Below, one piece after another: positions 21,537 to 32,702 of a stretch of DNA of 64,000 nt; within the stretch, counting starts at the first letter, position 1; every line of letters begins with the position of its first letter. Position numbers and translations under genes: made by a program. The stretch is from positions 141,501,317 through 141,565,316 of the forward strand of contig CM037584.1 in assembly GCA_021018995.1 (NCBI GenBank), written 5' to 3'. The DNA comes from Chloranthus sessilifolius (Eukaryota > Streptophyta > Magnoliopsida > Chloranthales > Chloranthaceae). The notes below the pieces were generated by a model, which worked only from the letters and a program-made list of their open reading frames with translations, ran no database searches and was not told where the DNA came from.

Positions 21537-22860
21537 ATGTTCCGAGGCGGTTGGTTCGACCTCCAGCGTCTCGTGCTTTACCTTCCCCCAGTGGTGAAGG
21601 ACCTGCTCACCGGTGCTGGTTTCGGAGATTTCATTTCGTGTCCCGCCGTGAGGGCCGATACGGCCTATATGAAGGCTCTGATAGAGCGTTTTTACCCCGA
21701 GACTATGACATTTCACATGGCCGTGGCAGAGATGGCCTTTACACCTGCGGACTGGTCTATGATCACTGGGGCCCGTATTGGAGGGGTGCCCGTGGTACCT
21801 TCCCGTACACCGGGTAAGGAGGAGGTGATTCGACTGATAGGGGCCTACTCGACCTCTGAGAATATTGCGAGTTCTGAGGTCAAACTGTCTTGGCTGGTTG
21901 ATCAGTTTGAGCCTCACGAGTTAGTGGACCAGGGCCAGCCTGACATGGCCATATATCTCGAGCGACGCGCACTTATCTTGACATTACCGCTGTTCTTCCT
22001 GGGCAAGACTCTCCTCTCCAACACCAGCGGAGGGCGAGCCTCATTGTCCGTGCTCAGCCTCATGGTGAACTGGGAAACCGTGCATCGATTTGATTGGGGC
22101 GATGCCGGCTATGCTGTACTCATGTCCAGCCTAAAGCGAGCCGTTCTTGGGGAGTCTAGCTCCATTGTGGGTTTCTGGCCGACAATTGAGGTATTTTATC
22201 CTTTGGTTTTAGCTTGTCCAATTTTCTTTTATAGCCTAGCTGTCTTTATCTGCTTGCTTTCTCAGATTTGGGGGTATCTTCACTTCCAACCGGGTTACCC
22301 TCTGCTTCAGTCCGAAGTTGCTACGTTCCCCCTCATGAGTAACTGGCACGTGAGTCGCCGTCGGGACGTAGGTATGAAGCATTTGGAGTTAGGGCTGCGC
22401 TCTCAGTTCGACCTGTTGATTCCAGAGCAGGTAAAAATAATTCCCTTTTTATAAATTCGACAGCTCTTGTGTACTATGAGTTATGACCAAATACGTATAT
22501 CCTTCCTCTGTTTTCTCTTCTTTTGCAGGTCATCTTCGACCCCTACATAGGATCACCCTTCTGAAACTTGGCCTCGGTGGGTCCTTCTCGCTTTTTGCTG
22601 GACCGTCGCATCATCTTCCTTTACGGGTCCTGGACTAGGGCCTACTATTTAGGGGAGAGAGTGGTTCATCAATATCGCCCTCTCTTTGTCGTGCCCCGAG
22701 CTCCTCCCGCCGATGTGTTGGCTCCAGAAGGCTCCATTGATGAGCTTACCGCTCACTTTCTTCACCATAGGGTTCCTATCAATGAACTTCTCTTGCCCGG
22801 GGGGTATCAGTCATGGTACGATTCCCTGCCCTATCATTTCTTACTGCCCCGCTTCGTGCC
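21537..22860 (+). pseudogene. Antisense plant-mobile-domain gene of Tat1
   Basis: Runs opposite to the element's own gag-pol. It matches the plant mobile domain (PMD), a transposon-associated domain of unknown biochemical role: ALIERFYPETMTFHMAVAEM, FTPADWSMITGARIGGVPV, YLERRALILTLPLFFLGKTLL and HRFDWGDAGYAVLMSSLKRA. Three exons with good GT-AG sites: up to 22190, 22266-22430, 22529 to about 22860. The third exon carries a TGA at 22562-22564. Introns survive because the element is copied through RNA of the other strand, where they are not introns (inference). Confidence 0.82.
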
Positions 22861-22909
22861 TGGTGCTAACTTTTTAGCTTTTGGCGGGCCTGGTGCTAAC
22901 TTTTTAACT

Positions 22910-23074
22910 GGGCGTATATATTATATACGCCCGACAAATGTTCAACAATAATGGTCGGGCGTATATAATATAGACGCCGGGCAAATCCATGGTTAAAATG
23001 GCTGGGCGTATATATTATATACGCCTGGCAAAATGTTTCATATTTTTGCCTCGGCGTATATAATCTATACGCCC
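22910..23074. repeat. Palindrome array beside the antisense gene
   Basis: Four dyads starting at 22910, 22957, 23004 and 23052 (steps 47, 47, 48). The first has perfect 11-bp arms GGGCGTATATA/TATATACGCCC. Spacers are A/T-rich. The array lies between the mobile-domain exons and the second antisense coding block, and is preceded by a duplicated CCTGGTGCTAACTTTTTA. Confidence 0.93.
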
Positions 23075-23339
23075 GCTATAATTTGGACTCAGCGGGCTCT
23101 TTATAACCCGAGCCTTCTCCACCTGGTTTGGCCTTTTTGCCCTTCCTTTCATCTTTTCCTTCCCTTTCTTTTTTCTAGTGGGTCCATCGTCATACATTGA
23201 CTAATTTTATAAAGAACATCTTTGTACGTCGATGGACCCACCTTCAAAAAGGGGCCCAAGCTCTTATACGGGGGCTGGTATACTTCCCTGTTTGGACCCG
23301 GGGCCCAATTTTGGCAAAAATGGCAAGGCTTGAAAGCTT

Positions 23340-24671
23340 CTTTAGAATTGCCTCGGGTTGTCCCGCCTTTCCTCTCTCCTTGCTATCCCTCTATTTCCCA
23401 ACCTGCTGCAGGCGGCTTTAGCGTCGTGGGACCATAGGGCCCACGTCTTTAGATTTGGGTCTAGGGAGCTGACCCCAACCCTGGAAGAGCTGGCCTCTAT
23501 TACTGGCTTGAAGATGCATCGAGGCCTTGCTAAAGTGGTGCCCAAACCGGGGTATGCAAAGGCGGTCCACACGGTTCTTGGTTTAAAAAAGGGTGGGTAT
23601 GAGAAATATTTCGCCGGAGGGCCCACTAGGTGTTCGATGAAATTCCTGAGAGAACTTTTTGGCGACTCGAGTCTCAGAAAGTTGCCCATTCGAGATCCCT
23701 TCAATGTAAAGGCCTTTGCCCTTTATTTGCTGTCAGAAGTTCTCTTCTTTACTGGAGGCGAGACCTTTTCCCTTGGGCTATGTGACGTCTTGACTGAGTT
23801 GGAGGGAGGCCGCTCATTGGTGCACCTGGTCAGCGGGAGCCCGCTCCTTGTTTAGATTTGGCTAGGAGAGCATCTAGCTATTATGGGGCCTGTGCCGAGA
23901 TTGTGCTTGATAAGAGGGGATGTGGCTCAGGGCTTTCTGATCCGGTCCTCGAGATTGCCTCATGGGAGCGCCAAGGAGCTGAGTATATGGCTATTAGATG
24001 CAGAGCTGATCTGGCAGCTTGCCTGATTGGATGGTACCTTTTCGATTGTCCGCTCTCGAGATTGTGAGGGTATCACCCTATTGGGGTTGACCGGTAGCAC
24101 ATATTATTTCCCATTTTGGGTGCTTCGTTAGTTTAGGTATACTCAACATGTGCCATGCTCTGTGAGGCCACCTTTGTGCTCTCTGATATTTTCTCGGGGT
24201 TCTCTCAGTGACCTCAACCGCCTAGCCGCCCTCTGGGAGACCCGCCAATCGGCGCACATGTGCAGCTTAGTTCAAGGGGGCGTCGTCTCTCCTGATTATG
24301 AGGTTTGGCTGGCATCCGAGGAATTACCTGCCCCTAGCCCAGTTTTGGTAGATGTGATAGAGACGGGGCCTTAGCCCTGTAAGGAAGCGATGCTTCGGAC
24401 CAGGATCGAGTCTCTTTCTATAGAGAGGCTGGCTTTGACCGAGGTTTTGGAGAAAGAAAGGGTCAGAGCGGAGATTGCAGAAGTGAGAGTTGCCACTGCC
24501 GAGAGTGAGGTTCTTCGGTTGACTGGGCTTTTGACTGAGTCTTGCAGCACAGCTGAAGCTTCACGGAGACGGCAAAAGAGTCTTCATGGTAGGTGGATGT
24601 CTGATCGAAATGCTCGCGAGGACTCTCTGCTTGCAGAGATTAGTGCTTTGAAGCGTGCTCCCTGCCCTTGA
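23340..24671 (+). pseudogene. Second antisense coding block of Tat1 (PMD-related, coiled coil)
   Basis: One reading frame can be followed for about 440 codons. It has stops at 23853-23855, 24024-24026, 24129-24131 and 24372-24374. The N-terminal part (LLQAALASWDHRAHVFRFG, LTPTLEELASITGL, ALYLLSEVLFF) resembles the plant domain I recall as DUF7745, common in transposon antisense ORFs. The C-terminus (24390-24671) is a Glu/Arg-rich coiled coil ending RWMSDRNAREDSLL, also found in Tat2 at 52208-52417. A CTGCAG before GCGGCTTTAGCG (23408-23413) may be a splice acceptor. Function unknown. Confidence 0.72.
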
Positions 24672-24954
24672 CCTATTCCTGTACATATCATAGATCATAT
24701 ACACGGAGGGGAGGAATGCCCCATAATAGAGATCTCTTTTTGGGTAACTTTCTCTCTTTTTCTTTGTTATATATATACATATATATATATTTTTTGGTTT
24801 TTTTTTTTTTGTAAAGAAAGCAGCAAAATAGAAAGTGTGTCATGTCGTTATCTTTTTAGGACGTGACACTCCACACGTAATACTTGTAAGAAATGGAATG
24901 AAATCTATACCCACATATATATTTTTGTTTTTCGACTTTTTCCTTCGTACGTTT
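24672..24954. other. Tat1 spacer, no gene
   Basis: AT-rich sequence between the antisense block and the 61-bp tandem array; presumably 3' UTR of the antisense transcript. No coding signal. Confidence 0.4.
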
Positions 24955-25625
24955 CGCAATGTAAGGCTTTTTATGGAGATTTTCTCTTCCACAATGTGGG
25001 GCTTTTTATGGGAAAGGGAAACCTATTATTTTTTTTTTTGAAATGTTCTCCTCCACAGTGTGGGGCTTTTTATGGGAAAGAAAAATCTATTATCTTTTTT
25101 GAAATTTTCTCCTCCACAGTGTGAGGCTTTTTATGGGAAAGGAAAATCTATTATCTTTTTTGAAATTTTCTCCTTTTGTGTGGGGCTTTTTATGGGAAAG
25201 GGAAATTTGTTATCTTTTTTTTTTTAAAATTTTCTCCTCCACAGTGTGGGGCTTTTTATGGGAAAGGGAAATTTGTTATCTTTTTTTTTTTGAAATTTTA
25301 TCCTCTACAGTGTGGGGCTTTTTATGGGAAAGGGAAATTTGTTATCTTTTTTTTTTTGAAATTTTCTCCTCCACAGTGTGGGGCTTTTTATGGGAAAGGA
25401 AAATCTATTATCTTTTTTAAAATTTTCTCCTCCACAGTGTGGGGTTTTTTATGGGAAAGGGAAATCTATTATCTTTTTTTAAAATTTTCTCCTCCACAGT
25501 GTGGGGTTTTTTTATGGGAAAGGGAAATCTATTATCTTTTTTGAAATTTTCTCCTCCACAGTGTGGGGTTTTTTTATGAGAAAGGGAAATCTATTATCTT
25601 TTTTAAAATTTTCTCCCTTTGGGTC
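24955..25625. repeat. 61-bp tandem array in Tat1
   Basis: About 11 units of roughly 58-64 bp: TTTTCTCCTCCACAGTGTGG, then GGCTTTTTATGGGAAAGGGA, then AAT.T.TTATC and a T run. Length differences come mainly from the T run, whose length is often compatible with an open frame. The repetitive ORFs here are by-products. Confidence 0.92.
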
Positions 25626-25935
25626 TTTTGTGATGTCAGTAGTTACAAGGCCAAATCAGTGGGTCTTTTTGAGCATGGTCGAACCCTGTTCATGAGATAC
25701 ATGTTTTTCCTTTAAATGCGGGAAGGTCAGCTTCCCAGGGATTGGTCTAGTCTTCTATCTTTCCCTTTGGTCATGCGTTCGACGCTGCGGTAGGGATGGC
25801 ATACTTGATCAGGATCTGATTTACTTTTTCACATGAGTGACCCATCGAAAAGGGGGTCAAGGGGCTCAAGGGGTCCAAACTGAAGTGGGCGGGCCAGAAC
25901 AGGTCTTCTCCTAATCTCTCTTTTCTTGACATTTT

Positions 25936-26125
25936 TGCTCACAGCGCCCAAGACAGGTTTTCGCCATGCCAGTCATCCATGTTTTTACCCGTAGCGCCCT
26001 TTCGGGTTTTCACTACGTCCATGCGTTCGCTTTCTTACCCTAGGTGCCCTTTCAGGTTTTCACTTAGTCTGCGTGAGTTCGCTGTTTTTACCCGTGGCGC
26101 CCTTTTGGGTTTTCATCACATCCAT
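25936..26125. repeat. GGCGCCCTTT(T/C)GGGTTTTCAC repeats
   Basis: Four roughly 50-bp units, each ACCCGTGGCGCCCTTTTGGG-like followed by TTTTCAC and an ACGTCCATGCG-type spacer. The same set occurs in Tat2 at 52955-53150, so it is an old part of this element type. Confidence 0.75.
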
Positions 26126-26786
26126 CGTGCTTTGAACCCAAATTAATTTTTTTTTTTTTTTCTTTCTTCTCTTTTTTTCTCTTTCTTTCTTCTTCTTTTC
26201 TTTTTTTTTCTTTTCTCCTTAGAACCAGAAGGCCACGACATGGACGTCGATTCCGTCATAGCCGGCTGAAAGAAGTTCTGTGTGGTTTGTTAACTCAGCT
26301 TGTTCTGATGCGGTAGATGTTATGACCGCTTGTGGACCTTAAAGAGGGCTTTCCTCCGAGTTTTAATGTGGCCAGGGTTCAAACGGGTTGGGTTTTCTCT
26401 GGGGATTTGGATCTAAGTTTTGAGTGAATTCTAGATTCGGGGTCTCCTCTTTCTTTCCAAAGGCCTTTTATGCTCCCGTCATTTCTTTTTCCTTGGTCCC
26501 CCTCTCCCTCTTTTTTTTTTGGGGGGGGGGTTTGCTTTCTTCTTCTTCTTTCTCTTTTTTCTCTTCTTTTTTTTTGGATTTTTCCTCTTTTCTCTTTTCT
26601 ATTTTTTGGAATTTTGGGTGGGGTATATGAAAGAAATGGTTATTGGCCCGACGTGTGTAGCAAAAAGGGTGAAGGTTTTCAGGGAATATTTCTTTGGGCT
26701 AATTGACTTTGAAATGATGGCCTCTTTTATGGGGTCCTTAAGCGGTCGCGCATCTACTTTTATCAGAAGTTACCTTATCTCAAGAC

Positions 26787-27355
26787 CTATGAGTAGAACT
26801 TACGGAGGTATCCAGCGTTGATGGGCTCAGGAAAGTGGTCTCCGTCCATGGTGGCGAGGCGAACGGCGTATCCTGGCAAAACCTCCCAGACGACGTAGGG
26901 TCCTTCCCAATTCGGCTTAAACTTCCCTCTCGGATCGGTGTGGAGAGACGGGAAAATTTTCTTCAACACAGTGTCTCCTACCTTCAGATCTCGACCGCGA
27001 ACACGCTTATTGTAAGCACGTGCAATTCTCCTCTGATAGATCTGGGTGTGGCACAAGGCTAGGAGTCTCCTCTCGTCAATTAAATCCAGCTGCTAAAAAC
27101 GGGCTCTTTCCCTCTTAGCCTCAGGTAGATGGGATTCCAAAAGGATACAGAGCGACAGTACTTCGACCTCAATGGGTAGCACGGCCTCGGTCCCATACAC
27201 CAGGGAGAATGGTGTTGCCCCTGTTGCGGTACGGATAGACGTTCTATAGGCCCAAAGTGCTAAGGGTAACTGCTCACTCCAATCTCTGTAAGTAACTACC
27301 ATCTTCTCGTGATGCGGATCGAGTAGTTTTGTTGGTCGCCTCTGACTCCATTCGT
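26787..27355 (-). pseudogene. Tat1 integrase C-terminal domain
   Basis: Two open stretches: 27093-27302 holds the end of the core ([38 protein letters not shown]); 26787-27056 holds the DNA-binding C-terminal domain (VGDTVLKKIF, GKFKPNWEGPYVV) and ends YLRKFYS, the usual end of Tat pol. A stop at 27093-27095 and a frame break near 27356 separate them from the core. Confidence 0.85.
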
Positions 27356-28201
27356 CTATGGCCTGTATGGGGATGATCGATGATGCTTGATCTGGAACTG
27401 CTCACACAAGGCCCGGATGCGCCTATTAGCGAAATTAGTGCCATTATCAGTGATGATATCTTTGGGTACGCCGAATCTGCAAATGATGTTGTTCTTGATG
27501 AACTTCTCAACATGACTAGCCTTAATGCTCGTATAGGAGGCTGCCTCTATCCATTTTGTGAAGTATTCCACAGCGACGAGGATGAACTGATGTCCATTGG
27601 AAGCTTTGGGATTGATTTTGCCGATGACGTCGAGACCCCAGGTGGTGAACGGCCAAGGAGTGGCCATGCTGTGTAAGTCAATGGCCGGAGCATGGATTAG
27701 GCCGGAGTGCTCTTGGAATTTGTAGCACTTCTGCACGTGCTTGCAGCAATCGGTCTCCAAAGTGGTCCAAAAGTATCCTTGTCTTAGAATTTTCTTCACA
27801 AGCATGTGTCCACTGACGTGTGCTCCGCAGACCCCTTCATGGATCTCCTTCATGATCTCAACTGCCTCTTTTCGGGTTAGGCATCGGAGCAGAAAATTGT
27901 TGTGAGATCGTCTATACAGGAGATCGTCGCAGATGACGTAGTTCGTTGCCAATCGCTGGATGGTGCGTTTGTCTACCTTTGATGTTCCTTCTGGGATAGT
28001 TCGGGTTTCGAGGAAATTCTTGATGTCCGAGAACCAGGGTGGTTCATCATCTAACTCTGTAGGCCCTTCGATCAGATGACAGAAAGCCGGTTCGTCCCTC
28101 TGCTCTATCATGATCGGCTTCATCACAACTCCGTATGGAATCTCAACCATAGAGGCCAGGGTGGCCAAGGTGTCAGCAAACCGATTTCTCGCTCGTGGCA
28201 C
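27356..28201 (-). pseudogene. Tat1 integrase zinc-binding and core domains
   Basis: The integrase inserts the cDNA into host DNA. It has an HHCC-like finger (IHEGVCGAHVSGH ... CCKHVQKC), where the last Cys of the usual CxxC pair reads Phe (KCYKF). Core Asp residues are seen in WGLDVIG and ITDNGTNF. The third catalytic residue (Glu of the NGAVE motif) lies past the frame break at 27356. The N-terminus (RARNRFADTLATLASM) is the tail of the second RNase H. Confidence 0.88.
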
Positions 28202-28557
28202 ATAGGAGAAGGTGACTTCCTCAAAGCAGGTTATCAGATCCTCAAGATGTTCATGGTATGGGATCAGTTTCTCATCCTTGGTCTTCCAATCTCCGTTGGT
28301 CTGGCATATAATTAACTACGAATCTCCAAAGACCCTAAGGTGAGTTATATTTAGATCAAGAGCCGCTCAGAACTGTGCAGGGCCTCATACTCGGCCATAT
28401 TGTTGGTGCATGGGAAGTTCAATTTGATTGAGATGGGTATATGTGATCCTCTGGGTGAGATAAGGATGGCGCCAACTCCTTGGCCCTCAACATGCGATGC
28501 TCCATCAAAGTGCATTACCCAGGATTCCTCTGTTTCCTCTGTATCCTCATAAGTCAT
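28202..28557 (-). pseudogene. Tat1 second (archaeal-type) RNase H
   Basis: WVMHFDGASHVEGQGVGAIL and CTNNMAEYEA are the D and E motifs of the extra RNase H acquired by Tat elements. A frame break near 28365 follows the EYEA motif; the domain then continues in another frame with LRVFGDS and QTNGDWKTKDEKL. An in-frame TAG follows FGDS. Likely inactive. Confidence 0.82.
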
Positions 28558-29116
28558 GAACAGAATGTCCTCATCGGGGAATTCGATCCTTAGAGGCTCA
28601 TAGTCTGGCAGAGGGTTCTCAGCAAGATGATCAGCGAGTGCCTACCCCTTGATCGACTTCTGGGTGACACAAGTAATGTCAAATTATAATAGGAGTAGTT
28701 GCCATCGTGTAGTTCGGCTAGTGAGTGCAGGTTTCTTGAATAGGTATTTTAGCGGATCCATTCGTGCTAGAAGTAGGACGGCTTGGGATAACAGGTAGTA
28801 TCAAATTCTTTGAGTAGCCCAAACGAGCGCCAAGCATGCTTTCTCCAGATGAGAATAGCACGTCTCGTAATTAGTGAATTTCTTGCTTAGATAATAGATG
28901 GCCTGCTCTCTTCTCCTCGTCTCATCATGCTGTCCTAACACACAGCCCATGGAAAACTCTGTCGTGGATAGGTACATTATCAGGTACAGGTGGTACCAAT
29001 ACCTGAGGATTTAGGAGGTAACCCTTAATCTTATCAAATGCAGCCTGACAGTCATCATTCCACTCAACTGGTGAGTCCTTTCTCAGTAGCTTGAAGATTA
29101 GTGCGCATATCAGTGT
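28558..29116 (-). pseudogene. Tat1 gypsy-type RNase H remnant
   Basis: The region joining RT to the second RNase H. Fragments such as SPVEWNDDCQAAFDKIKGYL and HLLSKQEIH are readable, but frames shift and stops are frequent. The equivalent region of Tat2 (55376-56086) is open and shows what belongs here. Confidence 0.65.
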
Positions 29117-30262
29117 TTACTGTGCGATAAATCGACTGATGTACTGGATTTTGCCTAAAAAGCCTCTGACTTCCTTCTCTGTAGACGGTGGCGGCATTTC
29201 AGTGATGGCCTTGATCTTGGTCGGATCAACCTCGATCCCTCTCTTGCTGACAATAAAGCCCAACAACTTTCCTGACATAGCGCCGAAGGCGAACTTCTGG
29301 GGGTTCAACCACAATCTGTACTTTCTGAACCTCTCGAATAGCTTCTGAAGGTTTATCAAGTGGTCCTCCCTTTTTGGTGATTTGGCAATCATGTCGTCGA
29401 CATATACTTCGATCTCTCGGTGCATCATATCATGGAACAGGGCCGTCATTGCTCTTTGATAGGTTGCCCCAACATTCTTCAGCCCGAATGGCATTACCTT
29501 ATAGCAGAAGGTTTCCCAGGGGGTAATGAACGCTGTCTTCTCGCAATCAACCTCTGCCATCTTTATCTGATTGTATCCTGAGAATCCATCCATAAATGAG
29601 AGCATTCCATGCTTTGCAGTGTTGTCGACCAGGATATCGTTGTGGGGTAGTGGGAAGTCGTCCTTAGGGCTTGCCTTGTTGAGATTGCAGAAATCGATAC
29701 ACATTCAAACTTTTCCATCCTTCTTCGGTACGGGGACGATATTGGCCAGCCACTACGGGTACTTGGATACCATGAGGAAGCTTGCATCATACTATTTAGT
29801 GACCTCGTCTTTCAGCTTCAACATCCATTCGGATCGGAGGCGTCTCAGCTTTTATTTAACTGGCTTAACATCGGGATAGAGTGGCAACTCATGCTCAACC
29901 AGATCGGTATCCAAACCAGGCATGTCTTCATATGACCATGCGAAGACGTCTTGGTATGACAGAAGGAAGTCTATCATACCTTTCCTCTCCACAGGGGACA
30001 ACGATGTTCCGACTTTGGTGATTTTGGAGGCCTCTTTGGTGCCCAAATTGATGTCCTCTGTCTCTTCGACAATCGGGGTAGGGCCATGCTCAAAATTGGC
30101 AAATTGTTTGAGGAGCTCATTGGGGAGCTCATCAATTTGACCTTCCACGTTCAGACTCATGACTCCTACCTCTTCTTGTATTTCTACAGGAAAGGGGTCG
30201 GCTTCACGTGGGATGGGTATCACGACATCAATTTTAATTTTATTGGAAATTTTAAAGGACAA
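29117..30262 (-). pseudogene. Tat1 reverse transcriptase
   Basis: Copies the element's RNA to DNA. The N-terminal linker (29852-30262) ends ELPLYPDVKP. The polymerase block (29117-29704) has FMDGFSGYNQI, FCYKVMPFGLKN, ATYQRAMTALF and the catalytic YVDD (VYVDDMIAKS), then the thumb (LLGFIVSKRGIEVDP, VRGFLGKIQYI). Stops at 29852-29854, 29794-29796 region and 29705-29707 separate the pieces. The catalytic motif itself is intact. Confidence 0.9.
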
Positions 30263-30474
30263 GATTTTTAGAATTGGTATTTTTTCTATTTTTATGATTT
30301 TTTGTATTTTTTCGGAGGTCAGCCCCTGGCGAGGTGGATCTCTATATATACAAGGTAGAGTGGTTCAGAGGCTAACCTCACTTTTTACAGGTTATTTTTT
30401 TTTGGGGAGTCAATGCCGTCTTCACGGTATTTGGCGGCTCCCAGGAGTTGGGGCAAGGATGCCCAGTTACTCAC
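30184..30474 (-). other. Possible Ogre-type intron
   Basis: On the minus strand, a consensus donor CAG/GTGAGT (30475/30474) and a pyrimidine-rich acceptor CCTTTCCTGTAG (30184) bracket stop-rich sequence between the protease and RT parts. Tat2 keeps a donor CAG/GTAAGA and acceptor TTTCATGTAG at equivalent positions. Ogre elements are known for an intron here. The donor and acceptor phases do not agree in the most open frame, so this is tentative. Confidence 0.35.
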
Positions 30475-31378
30475 CTGCGAGGCTTGGCCTTTACCTCTTT
30501 GAATGGGAGCGGCATCGGTAGGCTCTTGCAGTTCTTCCCTCAACATATTTACAGAGGGATCCTCTGGGACCCTATCCGCTATGGTTATTGCTGGAGTGAT
30601 GGGTGGACCGGGGAACTTCTTCCTCAAATAAGGAAAGGGCGCCTAAGTCCATCTCGAAGTCTGGGGGAATGATGTAGGGATTGGTGGGGTGGACGGAAGC
30701 AGGCTTATGTGGGGTAACCCTCGTCTCCCCATTTAGATCAATTTTTACTACCCCGACGCTCACAAAGGTTTCACGGATGTGGGGTCGGGCGGGAGGTTCC
30801 TCTTCCAAGATGATTCCTTTGGCCCTGACGACTGCTGCGGCTCTCATCTTTTCCTTGGCCTCTCTGACTTCCTCTTGTCTGGGCCTGTAGCCTAAGCTGG
30901 ATTTAGTTTGTTGCCCCTTGGCCTTGACGGGGTCTCTTCTTCCTTGGAGGTGCGGGCCCAGCCCTTTCCCTTTTTGGTGGCCCCATCTGTGGAGCATGAA
31001 CACAACTGCATCCATTTCTCCTCCAGTTTTATCTGGGGTCTTTTCAGTTGGTCCGAGGGTGATGGCTGAGAAGTCATACTCAAATCGGTGGAGATTGGCG
31101 TCCTCTACTGTGTGCGGTATGTTCAGCACTTTCGGATTCTCAATGTGTAGAGTGCTTCTTTCCCTGTCTTCTCTGCTCTCGCCCAAGATGGTTGCAATTT
31201 TTCCTTCCGAGATGAATCGGAGCTTTTGGTGCAGGGTAGATGGTATTGCTCTGAGCTTATGTATCCATGGCCGGCCCAACAGCAGATTGAACGTAGAGTT
31301 GATGTCCATCACCTGAAAGGGGGTGGTGAAGGTCTGCGGCCTGAAGATCAGGTCGAGGTCCACTTCTCCTATGATTTC
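30385..31378 (-). pseudogene. Tat1 protease C-terminal part and G-patch
   Basis: Starts just after a TGA at 31379-31381. The segment NSTFNLLLGRPWIHKL is the C-terminal flap of the retropepsin fold. Then comes a G-patch (LHRWGHQKGKGLGPHLQGRR, about 30940-31000), an RNA-binding Gly-rich motif characteristic of Tat/Ogre elements, and a conserved tail ETFVSVGVVKIDL. The main frame ends at TAG 30572; an overlapping frame (30385-30627) continues with family-like sequence. Confidence 0.85.
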
Positions 31379-32617
31379 TCATCTGGTGTTGTCGAATCCC
31401 CGGACGCTTGATATGGATGGCCGGAAGGTGTCGGGGTTCGCCCCAATTTTGATTGCTATCCTTAGAGGGCATACGTTCAATGCCGACCCGTTGTCAATTA
31501 GGACCAACGACACCACCAAGTTTCCTACTTCCACTGTTATATTTAAGGGCTTAGAGTGGTCATTCCCCTCGATTGGTAGGTCCGCATTAGTGAATGAGAT
31601 GGTATTTTGGGCCAACACTTGCCCTATTATTTCTCCTACTTCATCTGGAGTTACGTGAGTAGAGACATGTGCGTCTTTGAGCGCTCCCATCAGGGCTTGG
31701 AAGTGGAGGGGGGACGTGATTAACAAATCCCACACAGTGATATGTGCGGGTGTTCTCTTGAGCTGCATCTCCAGTATGTGTTCTCTGGCCATTTTTTCAA
31801 AGGGATTCCCTGCGGCCTGTTCTTTCTTCTTCTCTTCTCCTTTGACGGCCCCTGATGCTTCTGGCTGTGTAGAAATCTGGCCCGACTGGGTAACAAATCC
31901 AACCGCCTCCTCTTGGTTACACCCGACATTCATGTCTGTCTGTTCATAGCTTAATGGAACTTGATGCGGGTCATAGGCAGGTTTTGGGATAAGGAAAGGA
32001 GTGCATGGTAATTCTGGGGAGGATTGGGTTGGACACTCCAGTTTCTCGAGTCCCACCAGGTTGACTCTAGTGGGGGGCAGAATGGTAGTGGTGGGAATTG
32101 GCAGGGTTGAATTTGTGGGTGCAGGGGGGCTTGTACAGGTATTGCCTGGGCTTGGTAAGACTAGTGGTGATTGGGAGCAGGTGATAAGGGGATTGGGTGA
32201 GGGGTTGCTTGCTTGGGTGACGGTGGAGTTGGGTTGGGGCCAAAATAACGAAGGGATGGCGGGAGTGTGACTGGGATGGAGGGATGGGGAGACATCTGAG
32301 GAGCGGGGTGATAGGGATATGAAGGGTTTGTATATCGGGTGGCAGGGTGGGATGATGTCGGATTTGTGGATGACGTATGGTAAATTAGGGGTGATGGAGT
32401 TGTGCATGGAGCAGGATGATTGGGACATGGCGGGGTATATGGTATAAATTGGGTGGTGGGGTTTGAGGGCGTGCATGGAATGGGGTAACTTAGGGATGGC
32501 GGAGTAGTGTATTGGGTGGAGAGATTTGAGGGTGTGTATGGGTAGGATAATACGGGGATGGCGGAGTTGCGTATGGTATGGGATGATTTGGGTGTGACGG
32601 AGGGGTGTATGGGGCAA
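31379..32617 (-). pseudogene. Tat1 gag-protease linker and aspartic protease
   Basis: A 412-codon frame. The N-terminal half is His/Pro/Ser-rich low complexity and probably not folded. The C-terminal part has THVTPDEVGEIIGQVL and the retropepsin active site VLIDNGSALNVCPL (D-N-G-S). It stops at TGA 31379-31381 right after FDNTR, where the frame otherwise continues, which suggests CGA to TGA. Confidence 0.82.
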
Positions 32618-32702
32618 ATTGGGCGTGGGGTGGATATGCGTATGATTGCGGCGGGGCTGTGCCCGTTTGGATTTGATAGGCGGGAGCAGGGGTGGAAAAA
32701 TA

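Noticed and set aside
25121..25695. ORFs encoding repeats of WGFLWEREICYLFF type
   Set aside because: They come from the 61-bp tandem array; frame depends on T-run length, with no start or domain.
31323..31658. Plus-strand ORFs across the Tat1 protease and integrase (also 27380-27676)
   Set aside because: Shadows of recognised minus-strand domains; no family resemblance on the plus strand.
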